Shown here piece by piece: positions 12,110-23,582 of a stretch of DNA of 64,000 nt. Source of the DNA: Welwitschia mirabilis (Eukaryota > Gnetophyta > Gnetopsida > Welwitschiales); assembly GCA_051453625.1 (NCBI GenBank), contig JBOZIK010000001.1, positions 197,706,497 to 197,770,496 of the forward strand, read 5' to 3'. The notes under the pieces are model-generated. The model was not told the origin of the DNA. It searched no databases and worked only from the letters and a program-made list of their open reading frames with translations. Position numbers and translations under genes: made by a program. The number at the start of each line of letters is the position of its first letter. Within the stretch, counting starts at the first letter, position 1.

Positions 12110-12616
12110 TAATGCCTTTAGAGAAAAGTGTCAAGGTATCTACTAACAAAGACTCAGAACCTATGAATGAACTAGAACATAGAAGTATAGTAGGAAGTTT
12201 AATTTATGTAACTAACACTAGACCAAACATATCATATGTTGTTGGTGTGTTGTCAAGATATCTTCATGTTCCTAAGGTTACTCATTTGAACACCACAAAG
12301 AGAGTACTATGATACCTAAAGAAGATAAAAGAGTTAGGTTTCACTTACAAACAAAACTCTTAATTCATCCTCAAGGCATTATCTAACTCAGATTTTGCTA
12401 AAGAAAATAATACCTCTTTATCAACATCAGGGTATATCATGTTCTTGGAAACATCACCTTTGTCTTGACGATTAAAGCATTAGAGAACTATAGCACGATC
12501 TTCTACTGAAGCTGAATATATAGCTATTTTTGAAGCATGTAGAGAAATTGAATGGCTAAAAAAATTTTTAGTAGTAGTAAATCTAATATAGGCTAAGGTA
12601 ATAGAACTCTTCATCA
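12110..12616 (+). pseudogene. Copia B RNase H region, first copy
   Basis: The open stretch 12112-12312 gives EHRSIVGSLIYVTNTRPNIS and YVVGVLSRYLHVPKVTHLN, the copia segment between RT and RNase H. Further on, SSTEAEYIAIFEACREIEWL near 12497 is the RNase H motif around the second catalytic Glu. A TGA replaces an expected Arg codon after KRVL, and another TGA stands before RLKH. Confidence 0.88.
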
Positions 12617-12716
12617 NNNNNNNNNNNNNNNNNNNNNNNNNNNNNNNNNNNNNNNNNNNNNNNNNNNNNNNNNNNNNNNNNNNNNNNNNNNNNNNNNNNN
12701 NNNNNNNNNNNNNNNN

Positions 12717-13370
12717 TAGAATACAAAAGTATAGTAGGAAGTTTAATTTATGTAACCAACACTAGACCAAACATATCATATGTTATTAGTGTGTTGTCAA
12801 GATATCTTCATGTGCCTAAGGTTACTCATTTAAACACTGCAAAAAGAGTACTATGATACCCAAAGAAGATAAAAGAGTTAGGTTTCACTTATAAACAAAA
12901 CTCTTAATTCATCCTCAAGGCATTATCTAACTCATATTTTTCTAGAGAAACTAATACCTCTTTATCAACATTAGGGTATATCATGTCCTTGAAAACATCA
13001 CCTTTGTCTTGACGATTAAAGTGTTAGAGAACTATAGCATGATCTTCTACTGAAGCTAAATATATAGCTATTTTTGAGGCATGTAGAGAAATTGAATGGA
13101 TAAAAAAATTATTAGAAGTAGTAAATCTAATATAGGCTAAGGCAATATAACTCTTCATCAATAATCAATTAGTAATTTACATAGCGAAATATCTAATGCA
13201 CTAGGACAAGGCAAAATGCTTTTGTATTGGGGCTCACAAAATTAGGGAACTTACACAAAATGAGATTATTACATTAGAATACTATCTGACCGTAGAACAA
13301 ATTGCTAATATACTTACAAAATTAGTTAGTCGAGATAAGTTCAATATTTCCAGTCCAAGATTAAATTGAT
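12717..13370 (+). pseudogene. Copia B RNase H, second copy and C-terminus
   Basis: It begins as a repeat of 12172-12616 across the 100-N gap at 12617-12716. It then continues into new sequence: INNQLVIYIAKYLMH, IGAHKIRELTQNEIITLEYY and QIANILTKLVSRDKFNISSP, the usual C-terminal end of copia pol. The frame stops with TGA at about 13368. Confidence 0.85.
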
Positions 13371-13454
13371 GATGAGTTGAGTCAAACTCATTTATTTCAT
13401 GTACATTATGGGATTCATTTAACTTGTGAGTCACTGATTGAAGTCACACATGAT

Positions 13455-13589
13455 CCTAGTACTATAAAATGTATAGTACAATTATGGCCTAGTACTATGG
13501 GATGTGTAGTAAATGTTTTGGCCTAGTATTACAAGATGTGTAATGTACATAATAATCCTATCTGCTATGGGATGTATAGTAGTAAATTG
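13455..13589 (+). repeat. Four tandem 33-35 bp repeats before the 3' LTR of copia B
   Basis: Units start at 13455, 13488, 13522 and 13557, each opening with CCTA(G)T and containing a variant of GGGATGTGTAGTA. They lie between the pol stop and the polypurine tract. Part of the array is seen again after the gap at 14578. Confidence 0.8.
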
Positions 13590-13669
13590 ACTACTAGTTT
13601 CACAAAGTAGTTCCCTCACATGGCAACTCCTTTTTTTCCTAGGCACTCTAATTTTTCCTTGGAAGAGAG

Positions 13670-13860
13670 TGTATTACCATGTTAGAGGGGAAATTCATAA
13701 GACTTGTACACATTGTGGTCCTACACCTAGGAATACATGAAAACACTAGCGATGTGCTTGTCTATATAAGCAAGCTCTTTGTAAAATAATTAAAGAGAAA
13801 AAATAAAATTCAATTTTGAGAAATCATGTGTCTTGATCTTGATACTCTTGTTTTTCAGCA
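13670..13860 (+). repeat. 3' LTR of copia B
   Basis: A purine tract GGAAGAGAG (13661-13669) precedes TGTATTACCATGTTAGAGGG. The repeat closes with TTTTTCAGCA at 13860, giving TG...CA ends and a length of about 191 bp. TATATAA at 13763-13769 is a plausible promoter TATA box. A second version stands at 14700-14890. Confidence 0.75.
13763..13769 (+). promoter_or_regulatory. TATA box in the copia B LTR
   Basis: TATATAA within TCTATATAAGCAAG, about 90 bp before the LTR end, as expected at a U3/R boundary. The same motif is kept at 14793-14799 in the second LTR copy. Confidence 0.5.
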
Positions 13861-14577
13861 TTGTATTGATATTATGGGAATGATAAAATTGCATTTCATA
13901 ATATTAAAATAAGTCAAATACTTAACTTAGTAGCATTATAGACTCATAGATCTTTGCGAGAAGGTAGAAACCCTACATTATCTTCATCATAGTAAACATT
14001 AAACCCTAGGGCAACTAATATGAATTTACTTATTATCGCAAGAGCCAACCCTTGCTTGAGCCCACATAGCCATGAAGGAATTGCTTGCCTATGTGAGTGA
14101 AGCATATGACAAGTTTCACGTATATAGTTAATTACCTACTATGTAACTAGTAGTTCTTAATATTTCCTGTAACATCTTTTCTAAATCATATTCTTTCCCT
14201 TCCCTATGAGTCAACCCTGAAAACAACATAACAACATCAAGTGAGAAAACCACTATAGTACCCTCTGCATTAAAGGAGATAAGTGTCATGATTATATGTC
14301 TAGAATGGGTAATGATATATGGGAGTTATAGGCACTTAAGGAAAAGCTATAGAAGGTAGTATTTTTAGCAGTGCAATTATTTCTAGATCTATGTGCATGT
14401 TAGTTGATGGTTCTATATAGCATACTTTACATAAGGGAAAGCTAGTTATTTCTAGATCTATGTGCATGTCATTTTATNNNNNNNNNNNNNNNNNNNNNNN
14501 NNNNNNNNNNNNNNNNNNNNNNNNNNNNNNNNNNNNNNNNNNNNNNNNNNNNNNNNNNNNNNNNNNNNNNNNNNNNN

Positions 14578-15437
14578 AGGTATAGTAGTAAATTTCACAA
14601 AGTAGTTCCCTCACATGGCAACTCCTTTTTAGAGATTTCATTGTAGGCTGCATTTCCAAAGTTTTTCCCTAGGCACTCTAATTTTTTCTTAGAAGAGAGT
14701 GTATTCCCGTGTTGAGGGGTAAATTGATAAGACTTGTACACACTATGGTCCTACACCTAAGGATACATGAAAACCCTAGTAATGTGCTTATCTATATAAG
14801 CAAGATTTTTGTGAAATAATTGAAGAGGAAAAATAAAATTTAGTTTTGAGAAATCATGTGTCTTGATCTTAATACTCTTATTTTTCAGCATTGTATTGAT
14901 ATTATGGGAATGATTTCATAATATTAAAATAAGTCAAATACTTAAGTTAGTAGCATTATAGACTCATAGATCCTTGTGAGAAGGTAGAAACCCTACATAA
15001 TCTTCATCATAGTAAGCATTAAACCCTAAGGTAACTAATATGAATTTACTTATTATTGAAAGAGCCAACTCCTTACTTAAGCCCACATAGCCATGAAGGA
15101 ATTGCTTGCCCATGTGAGTAAAGCATGTGGCAAGTTTCATGTATATAGTTAATTACCTACTATGTAACTAATCTTTCTTAATATTTCCTGTAATACCTTT
15201 TCTAATTCTTACTCTTTCCCTTCCCTATGAGCCAATCCTGAAAACAAGGTAACAACATTAAGTGAGAAAATCTCTATAGTGCCCTATGCATTAAAGAAGA
15301 TAACTGCCATGATTACATGTCTGGAATGGGTAATGGTATATGGAAATTATAGCCACTTATGGGAAAGCTACAGAAGGTAGTATTTTTAACAGTGTAGTTT
15401 TAAGTAGTAAACTAGTTATTTCTAGATCTATGTGCAT
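14578..15437 (+). repeat. Second copy of about 13573-14477, including the LTR (14700-14890)
   Basis: After the 100-N gap at 14478-14577 the sequence restarts at GGTATAGTAGTAAATTTCAC and follows 13573-14477 to the AGAAGGTAGTATTTTTA segment and the TCTAGATCTATGTGCATGTC end. It has a roughly 34-bp block (14631-14665, AGAGATTTCATTGTAGGC) absent from the first copy, so the two are diverged versions. Confidence 0.85.
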
Positions 15438-18400
15438 GTCAATTGATGGTTCCATATAGAATAATTTACATAAGGGAAGGGGTTCACTTGTTAAACAAGA
15501 AAACAAAGCAACATAAGTTATGGAGTTAGCTTTGCTTAGGTAACAGTAAGGGCTAGGCTTATGAATAATTATAGTAACATGGATAGTTGTATTATGCATA
15601 GGAGGAAGGCAGATACATGGTTTACTTAGCTATGTGGAACTAGTTTGCTAAGTAGTCTAAGTTATCTTTATCTATTGAAAAACATACATAATATGGTATG
15701 TGGACCAGGGTACATACTCAACTATGTAGTGTTTCAAAAACTTAAAATGATTGTTATATGAAATATTAGGTGCAGGAGGTGTTGTTATCATATACAAATC
15801 CATTACCAAATAGTACACAACTAACCCATGTAAAAGTAATACCACTACTCTGTTAGTGAGTTGTAGTAAAAACGATGAATTCCTTCCTGTTACTAATGAT
15901 CTTTGTGAACCAACTTGGAGTAGTATTTATGGCTGGCTAGTAGGAATGTATATAGTAGGATACATAGTTATTAGCATTTATAGTAGCCATGTGGCACATG
16001 ACCATTATCTTTGCTCACTTGCACATACACTAGTTTGAGCCCCTTTCTATTGCTTACATGTGTAGTGATTGCGATTAAACCACTCTCCATCCACTTCTCC
16101 TTGCTAGTCCATAAAACCATAAGGAAAAGGTAGTGATATAGGTTTATTCCCCAATATTGTATATGTAAGTTGGCTTCTTGTGAATTTGACAGCTCAGATG
16201 TATGGCATGCTTTGCTCACTCAATAACTAATGATACCTACTTAATTATATATATAATGAAAGTTTAACTAGTACATACATACTATCTAGAGCATACATTT
16301 CATCAATCTGATCTACCCTAACTAAATGGACATAACTCCATTTACTTGATAGTGGAATCAGAGCACCCCATATGGAATTATATGAATTTTTTTTTACAGT
16401 TGTTAAAATTCACTTAGAACATGTTAACAACCAGCGAGGAACCATTAGAGAGGTAGGAAGCTTACTTTATTGGTTGATTACAGGCATTGTTACACTTATT
16501 TATTCTATTGATGGGATGTAGGTTAATATTCTATGTGGTTGTGGCATATGAAGAAAAACAACATATTCAAGGAATAAGGAAGCTAGCTAGTAGAGGTATG
16601 TTTCATAGTCAAGTGAGTATGTACTACTAACATAATGCCAGCAAGAGTGCATATTGATATTAATCACTAGTGTGAGTTCTACACCTCTCAACTTACTAGT
16701 TTGAGTTCATAGGTTGATGTATCTCACCTACCCTGATAATGTATATGTGAGAGTAGTCAGTCTATTAACTGAAAGAGGTCTCTTTTTTATGTGATATTGG
16801 GTAGGTCATTTGACTTCCTTCCTATAGTTCATAAAGCATGCATAAGTCCCCATGGCACATATTTATTTGTGAATATGAGTATGCCACATATTCCCTTTAT
16901 AATAAAATATTTATTTATTTGGATTTTGATGTCACACCACATATGAAAATTAAATAAAATCAAATCAACTATATTTCTATAATGTTGTTCATGAGCTTTA
17001 CAAACTAATAGCCTAATAGCAAAGTGCATGCATGGTATGCACCCATCCTAGCTTACTTACACAAGTAAGAAGAGGAGGTAATAGCCTTATCTATTTCAGC
17101 TAATGGGGCTAGGCAGTATTTGTTGAAACCACTCGTTTACACCATAGACACATTAATAGTTATACAATCCTAACCATAGCTACTTATTGGCTAATAGGGC
17201 CACATATATTTCACTGTATTGAGAGTGTTAATATGTGAATGGAAGGGTGATGTAAGTTGGTAGTTATATAAACTCACTCCACTAGCTGACTAGTTGCTTA
17301 ATCATCCTAATATGATACATAGTTTCTCACTCCACATACATCAAAATTAGCCCGCATGCAATGCATACTATAGAGGAAAAGCAACAAACCCCTAACCATG
17401 AGCTTTTTTCTTCCCTACTAGAAATATATGGAGGAGTTACTTTCCCTATCTATGCCTATGTACATAGTTGAACAGGGAATATAAATATTCAACTGCCTGC
17501 ATACTTTAGAGTTTCTAGCTCTATATAGTTTACCTACATACTTGGTTATAAATTCTTTTGCTATATGAATATGAAGATTTAGAAACTAGTTATTTATTAA
17601 ATACAAATCCACACTAATACTATTCGCCACTATTGATACAATATTAGGAAATGATCCTTGATACATACATGCTTTAGAAATTAACTACTAGCTTAGGATA
17701 GGGCTTACTTGTTACTCACATAGAAACATTTACATATAGTTTCTAGGGTGCTCAAGAGTACTAGATAATTCTAGGTGTTTTCTTTTCTAATAAAATCAGT
17801 GAACAAGGAAGCCACTACTAAAGCTACAGTAAGGGAAGTATGCAACCTTACTAGTAGTAATAGTTTCCACATGCCATTATCCATCCCTTCCACCACATCA
17901 GAGTACATACATTTTTATATGGTTAGCTCAAAGGTCATTATTTTTGTGTTTGTGTCTAATATTANNNNNNNNNNNNNNNNNNNNNNNNNNNNNNNNAACC
18001 TAAGTAAGAAAACCTTATATCTTGCTAGAGATTTATGTAGGCCTAAACCAGCCTATACTTGATACAACTCATTCTGACATAAAAAGGAACTATAGGGAAG
18101 GGATTCCTCACTATGAAACACCAATATTAGCAAGAGTCAATCATAATAATTTATGATTATGTAAAGGTAAGATAAACACATACTAGGATAGTTACAACTC
18201 TCTAAAACCCCTACATAGTGAGCTTTGTGAACATAGGCTAGTATGTATCTATTGTCTTACACCTTCACAAACTCCATTCCAAAGTGTATATAGAAGCTAG
18301 TGTAAGTTTTCATACCTTTTTCATACTCTTTTTGGGATCCTTAAGAAATACAATTATCTAACTCCTAACAAGTTGTGTAACATACACTTACCACATAGTG

Positions 18401-18554
18401 AAGTGAACCCTGATTAGCTGGTCATTAAATTTCCTAGTCCATGTGCACTGACCCAGCTTACATATGCATAATGGATCGTTTTTTCTCCCAATTTCTAGCC
18501 AGTCTTCCATGTGCTTGGAGCTCCTATTTGTATTTACAAAGTGAAGAAAAAAAA
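15438..18554. other. Gene-poor sequence rich in CTA/TAG words
   Basis: No recognised coding region. Words such as CTAGTA, TAGTAG, TACATA and ACTAGTT are unusually frequent, and stop codons fill every frame. A 32-N gap lies at 17965-17996. Small ORFs (15856-16038, 17775-18062) have no domain and look accidental. Confidence 0.6.
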
Positions 18555-18769
18555 AAGGCAGCTATTGATGTTGAATATCATTGCTTTTCTAGTGGTCTTC
18601 TTTAGGCCAACGACGATTGTAGCCTTCACGACACGTTCAGTCCTTTCGAAGAGATCTTGAAATCCAAGAAATCAGTGACCACAAGACCAGAAGGTCATGT
18701 GGATTTTGGTTTATAACATTCAAGGATGAGCAACCGATGTTGGATGCAATCAAAGCAATGAGTGGAAAC
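18555..18769 (+). pseudogene. Broken GRP7-type glycine-rich RNA-binding protein copy (RRM)
   Basis: From 18558 the plus strand reads AAIDVEYHCFSSGL, then a TAG at 18603, then ANDDCSLHDTFSPFEEILKS. After a frameshift near 18672 it reads SDHKTRRSCGFWFITFKDEQ and PMLDAIKAMSGN. This matches the N-terminal RRM of plant GRP7/GR-RBP proteins: DVEY start, RNP2 (CF-GGL), RNP1 (RGFGFITF, here CGFWFITF), and the DAI-AMNG helix. The expected start codon is AAG at 18555 and the RNP2 Trp is the TAG. The glycine-rich tail is absent because the TRIM sequence begins right after the RRM. It is a dead copy. Confidence 0.85.
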
Positions 18770-19034
18770 TAGATCCCTTTATAATTACCCACTTATCGGG
18801 CTGGGCAGGGAAACTGCATACCCAACAATCTCCTCCTTTATCCATATGCCAAGTGCTCACATGAACCAGGAAGCCACCAAGGAGACTCGAACCTGAGACG
18901 AGCCAACAACCATGCCTCTGATACCAATTGTTCGACCCTTTACCATTACACCAAAAGCCATGAATTAGGTGGAAACTGAAATCCTTTATAACTACCCACT
19001 TATCGGGCTAGGCATGGGGACCACATACCCAATA
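18738..19034 (-). mobile_element. TRIM-like miniature LTR element
   Basis: Two short direct repeats share TATCGGGCT, CTTTATAA and CATACCCAA: a left copy ending CATACCCAACA at 18827 and a right copy 18929-19034 starting TGTTCGACCC. Between them, the minus strand shows a PBS, TGGTATCAGAGG (18916-18927), next to the right repeat. A polypurine tract, AAAGGAGGAGAT, lies next to the left repeat. PBS, PPT and roughly 100-bp LTRs without coding sequence define a TRIM. The left border is uncertain (18738-18762) because that end overlaps the RRM codons. ACCGA (left) and ACCGT (two bases past the right end) could be a degraded target duplication. Confidence 0.75.
18916..18927 (-). promoter_or_regulatory. 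Primer-binding site of the TRIM element
   Basis: CCTCTGATACCA on the plus strand, that is TGGTATCAGAGG on the minus strand, complementary to the initiator tRNA-Met 3' end except at the last position. Confidence 0.75.
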
Positions 19035-20449
19035 CTACCGTTCATGCCTCTATACATGTGAGTGAAGAATCTTTATAACTAACCTCATATAGCCCAATAG
19101 TTAGTTATGCCAGTAGCATTATAGTCACCCCATACCACATAGACATTTTTAAAGAGTGATTTCAACTAGTAAGACTACACACTAGGTGGAACTAGTTACT
19201 CACTCAATGCCATTTTTAAAGTAGTTTCTCATTTAACTAGTCAACAGAAGGTAACTATTAATGTTCGTTAAGATGTTCCACATATATTTCTATTAAAAAT
19301 TAATTAGCTCTCTAAGTATGCAAGCAGCAAGATCCTTTGGTACCCATTTAGGAAGTTAGTTAGCTTCTTCGTAACGTTGCATACATTCTAGCCCATGAAG
19401 TCCATGTGCCAATGCCCATTCAGGAAGTTACATGGAATGTGCCTTAGATGTTCCTTACATAATGCACTGGCCTAGCTTTTAAACTACTCGTTACATAATT
19501 GTCTTCCCTTCCCTCACTATAGCAACTAAGTAACTTATACAAATGAGCCTCATTCCTTCATGCTTGATTGAGTGAAAGTATTTTAACTACCCTTATCTAG
19601 CAAATTGTCACTACCTCAAGCCCCTACTCCTCCACTTTCCCACTATAATACACCCTAGTTTATAGTAACGTTTTGCTAAAAGTTAATAAAAATTCCATAT
19701 TTTTTACTTTTATATTCTTATATTATTCATGTTTTAGTATTTCTACTATACTAAAATATAATTCTATAAAAAAAATATTATAACTATGCAATTGATAAGC
19801 CATATATCTTATTATTAAGAGAAGAAAAGACATGATGTAAGAAACAAAGAAACATTGGAGAATATATTATAAAAAATGAACAAAAATGTTTAAAATTAAG
19901 AGCATCTAAATCAAAAAAATTTAAAATTCCTTTATTTTCAAGATTGTAGAAGTTCAAAAGATGAATTTTTAAATTTTTTCAAAAGTAGGTTTTGCCTTTA
20001 CTTGGATCCCAACCACTTTAGAAGAGGTACTTGTAAGGACATTCCAAGACAAGAAGTAGTATAGAAGGAAGCTAAACATAATTGCTTTTAAATAGTTCAA
20101 TAGAAAAACCATTATTAAGTTATATAATTATTAGTTAAATATGTCTAAAGAGAGTTTTACTCCAGAAGCAATATAAGCTCACTAAATTATAACTTACTTT
20201 TAGTTGATCCTTTTTAAGAATATATTCCATCACATTCCTATTTCAACATATTTATAGCATTCTTGAATAATGAGTATCATTTTCCTTTACATTATGTCTT
20301 TATATATGGGATTTCTTAAGTCATATGAAGTAAATAGAATGTTAGACTCTTTAGAACAGTTAATTTTTTAAATTCTTAACACCTTTAAACTATTTTATCA
20401 ATGTTAAAAGTACTATAAAAATGTTTAGGACTATTTACAATTATTTCAA
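19035..20449. other. Intergenic sequence with no recognised gene
   Basis: AT-rich, stop-rich sequence with no domain, LTR or inverted repeat noticed. Poly-A and poly-T stretches are common from 19680 on. Confidence 0.6.
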
Positions 20450-21230
20450 AATAGTTTACCTCCCTATAGGATGTTCCACTATTGACACCAACCAATTTCA
20501 AGATTCTTTAGCCATATAAGATCAAAATAATGCCTTTATGAATAATCCACATTTCCTATACATAATAAAATAAATGCTTGTCTTGATCAATAAAGATTCT
20601 AGGTGATAAATTCTTGATATGAAATAATAAAATGTTGAATATAATAATGTAAAGCATTATGTAAAAATATGAGGTGTTACACTATTAAACTATGTTACTT
20701 CTTTAGCATAGGATTCTTCCTAATATTAACTATGTTGATATAAGATTTTCACACATGTATAAGATATCCTAGAAGTACTAGTATATGATATTATAAACTT
20801 AATTAATTTTTTCATATCAAATGCGTTCATTTAAGATGTATAAAGTTACTAATAGAATGTGTTATCATATACTCGATTAGAGTCCACAGAAGATCTAGAT
20901 TGCTTAATAATTACATCACACAATCTTCAGGGTACCCTACTAGTAATAGAAGATGTATTACTACTTAGATATTCCCACTAAGCATTGTAAAGCATAAAAT
21001 CAAATACTATTCTAATACAAGGCATTCCACTATTAATTAGAGTTTTGTTAGATGTCATTGCCCTAATATAGGACGTTTTGCTACTAAATGAAATTGCTCG
21101 ATTCTTACTAATATGGTATAGGACATTCCATTATTAAGTTAAGTTATCTAAGACCTTATTTACTCATGCAAAACACTCCATGATGGAATGAAGTCACTCT
21201 AAACTGCTTGGACCTATCATTAATAATCCT
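20450..21230 (+). repeat. Degenerate minisatellite with about 50-bp period
   Basis: A theme close to GGCATTCCACTATTAA recurs. The clearest units start near 21022, 21071, 21121 and 21172 (spacing 49-51 bp). Weaker copies lie near 20468, 20678, 20925 and 20965. Units are diverged and the left limit is uncertain. Confidence 0.6.
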
Positions 21231-21397
21231 ATTATTTAAAACATTAATTACTAAGAGGTCATAATACATACATGTAGTAGCTATATGATCAATGTTGCAT
21301 AAACAAACCATTTGCGGGTTTATATAAACTGTGTATCTTTTTTCTTAATTTATTTTCTTATTCCTATAAAATAAAATTGAATCTCTTCTACTACACT

Positions 21398-21821
21398 TGT
21401 CTCTTAGTTATTATGAACTCAAACCTTCTATATTCCTTTGATTTTAAAACTGGTCTTATGTCATAAACATAAGAATGAGAAGAAGATGAAGAAGGAAAGA
21501 GAGGGATACAAAGGAGGGAAGACAAAATGGATTATGTTTTCAATGTTATTTTGGGGTTTTGTATTAACCCAGAATGCTTTTAAAGAAGGGTAGGGATCCC
21601 TCTGAGGGGAAATAGTTATGATTGAAGTAATTTTGTATTCTTGTAATTTATAGCTTAAATTATAGAAATGGCTTTTGTTCCTTGTGATTGTTGGTTTTGC
21701 AAGGTATCTAATAAAGCTTTATGCTAGTTTCAAGAGGTATAGTAAAATAGGCCTAAGCTTCATTAAGTTATTAATTTATTTTTTTGTTTTCTTTGTTGAA
21801 TTTTTTACTTTCTTTATATAG
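21398..21821 (+). repeat. 5' LTR of copia C
   Basis: It starts TGTCTCTTAGTTATTATGAA and aligns with the 3' LTR start TGTTGATTATTATAAAGCC through AAACCTTCTAT. Later it shares GTTCCTTGTG...TGTTG and ATCTAATA with 27340-27380. It ends just before the PBS TGGTATCAAAAT at 21822. The exact last base is uncertain. Confidence 0.75.
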
Positions 21822-21833
21822 TGGTATCAAAAT
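21822..21833 (+). promoter_or_regulatory. Primer-binding site of copia C
   Basis: TGGTATCAAAAT, matching TGGTATCAGAGC at nine of twelve positions, directly after the 5' LTR. Confidence 0.75.
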
Positions 21834-21904
21834 TCCTAGGTTAGCATTTTTTAGTGATCTTGTTTTCTTATAAGTGAAGCTTGTGCATTAAGCAAGTGAG
21901 CTAG

Positions 21905-22720
21905 AAATGAAATGGTTTACACATGATGGACAAGTTGGCTAGAGTATAGAACGAGGATAACTAGCAAATCCTAATGAAAAATATCTTCTCTAGTAAAAAA
22001 AAACATGACATTGTTCTATAATTAGAGCATGAATTAAAGATAGCTTATGGATTATTAGATGACAATTAGCTAAAGAACTATCTATACATAAAATAAAACA
22101 AGATTAATAAGAAAGCAGTTAGACTAATTCATCCTTTTCTTGAAAATCATATACTAAATATGTATCAAGGAATTACAAAAGCTAACATCCTTTAGAAACA
22201 CTAAACGAAAGGTATAACAAGCCCACTAGAATGCATAAATTTTACATTCTTAGTGAGGCTTTCAAAATTAAGATGAAGAAAGGAATATCATTGCAAACCT
22301 ACCTAGATGAACTTAAGACTTTATTTTCTCAAATTGAACATTCAAAGTAGATCTTATCATAGTGGTTATTCTTAGCTCACTATTAGATTTTTAGAAGACG
22401 TCTCATACTATCTTAATGTTTACTTTGAAGATTCTACCATCATTTAACACAATTATTTTAAAGCTATTAGAAGTGAAAAAAAAAACTAAGACATTGAACT
22501 CAAATAGGGAATCCCTTCCTATTAGGAGGGTGTTTTCTCATACTAGAGATAAAGAACATTAATAAAGCAAAAGTAATGAATGTTCTCTAGATAGGAACTT
22601 GGATTGTTTATTTTATAACGAAAAGGGTAATGCGAAAAAGGTTTGTTATGCCTCTAAGATGAAAAATAAAAAGGATGCAACAGGGAAGAAGCCAAGAGAA
22701 CATGGTTGCTCAAACCAATT
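21905..22720 (+). pseudogene. Copia C gag with damaged zinc knuckle
   Basis: Pieces of a UBN2-type gag are visible: AKELSIHKIKQD near 22070, ETLNERYNKPTRMHKFYILS near 22200 and GISLQTYLDELKTLFSQIEH near 22290. The zinc knuckle at 22605-22646 reads CLFYNEKGNAKKVC. The second Cys is now Tyr and the His is now Asn, so metal binding would be lost. Stops are frequent. Confidence 0.78.
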
Positions 22721-23154
22721 ACAGAGATGCAAGGTTGACATTTATTTGAATTGATTTAATAAAAAATATTATCCAAGACTAAAAAGAGGTTTGAATACTA
22801 TATAGCAATGATTCTTTTCATATTTGTTTAAACTATAAATGCTTTAATTCCTATGAAGCATATTTTCTCTAACATTTTATGTTGTAGATAAAAGAAAGTT
22901 TTAAATTTAAGGTGTTCACATTATTGTATTAAAATAAGAGGGTGAGTAACTCGTAAAAGTCAAGAATATCAGGTATGTTCCATAAATCACAAAGAATCTA
23001 TTATCTATCAGATACCTTCATGATTTGGGCTATAATATTTCATTTATTAATGGTACATTAAGGATCAAAAAGGCTACTATAATAGTTTTAAATGGAACTA
23101 AAGAAGGTTTCATGTTATTTTGTGTGTTGATTCTAGTATGAAATAGGAAGATAT

Positions 23155-23482
23155 TATTAATGTTACAAACTATTTGAACTTATGGCATAGATTTCTAAAG
23201 CACATTGGACAAACTGGGATAAAGGAAATATGATCTAAGCCTTTAGTCCTTTACTTGTTTCTATCATTTTTAACTTCTATAAGGATTTTAAGGTTGAAAG
23301 GTCATGCACAATTAATTCTCAAAATAAATGAACATTTTAAAAGTAGTGGTAAATAAGAACTTGTTTATTCTTATTTTGTTGATCCTATTAATCCTTACTT
23401 TCTTACTAGTTCATAATATCTTGTTACATGTATTGATGATCTTAGTTGTAGAATTGGAATCTATCCTATTAAATCAAATAAC
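23155..23482 (+). pseudogene. Copia C GAG-pre-integrase and integrase start
   Basis: NYLNLWHRFLKHIGQTGIKE near 23170 is the GAG-pre-integrase motif. VYSYFVDPINPYFLTSS and IDDLSCRIGIYPIKSN near 23360-23480 are the beginning of the integrase core. The first catalytic Asp region is damaged. The same segment recurs at 24280-24600 after the gap. Confidence 0.75.
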
Positions 23483-23582
23483 NNNNNNNNNNNNNNNNNN
23501 NNNNNNNNNNNNNNNNNNNNNNNNNNNNNNNNNNNNNNNNNNNNNNNNNNNNNNNNNNNNNNNNNNNNNNNNNNNNNNNNNN

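Noticed and set aside
15856-16038. ORF of 60 codons with a hydrophobic stretch
   Set aside because: Biased by local CTA/TAG-rich composition, no homology recognised, flanked by stops.
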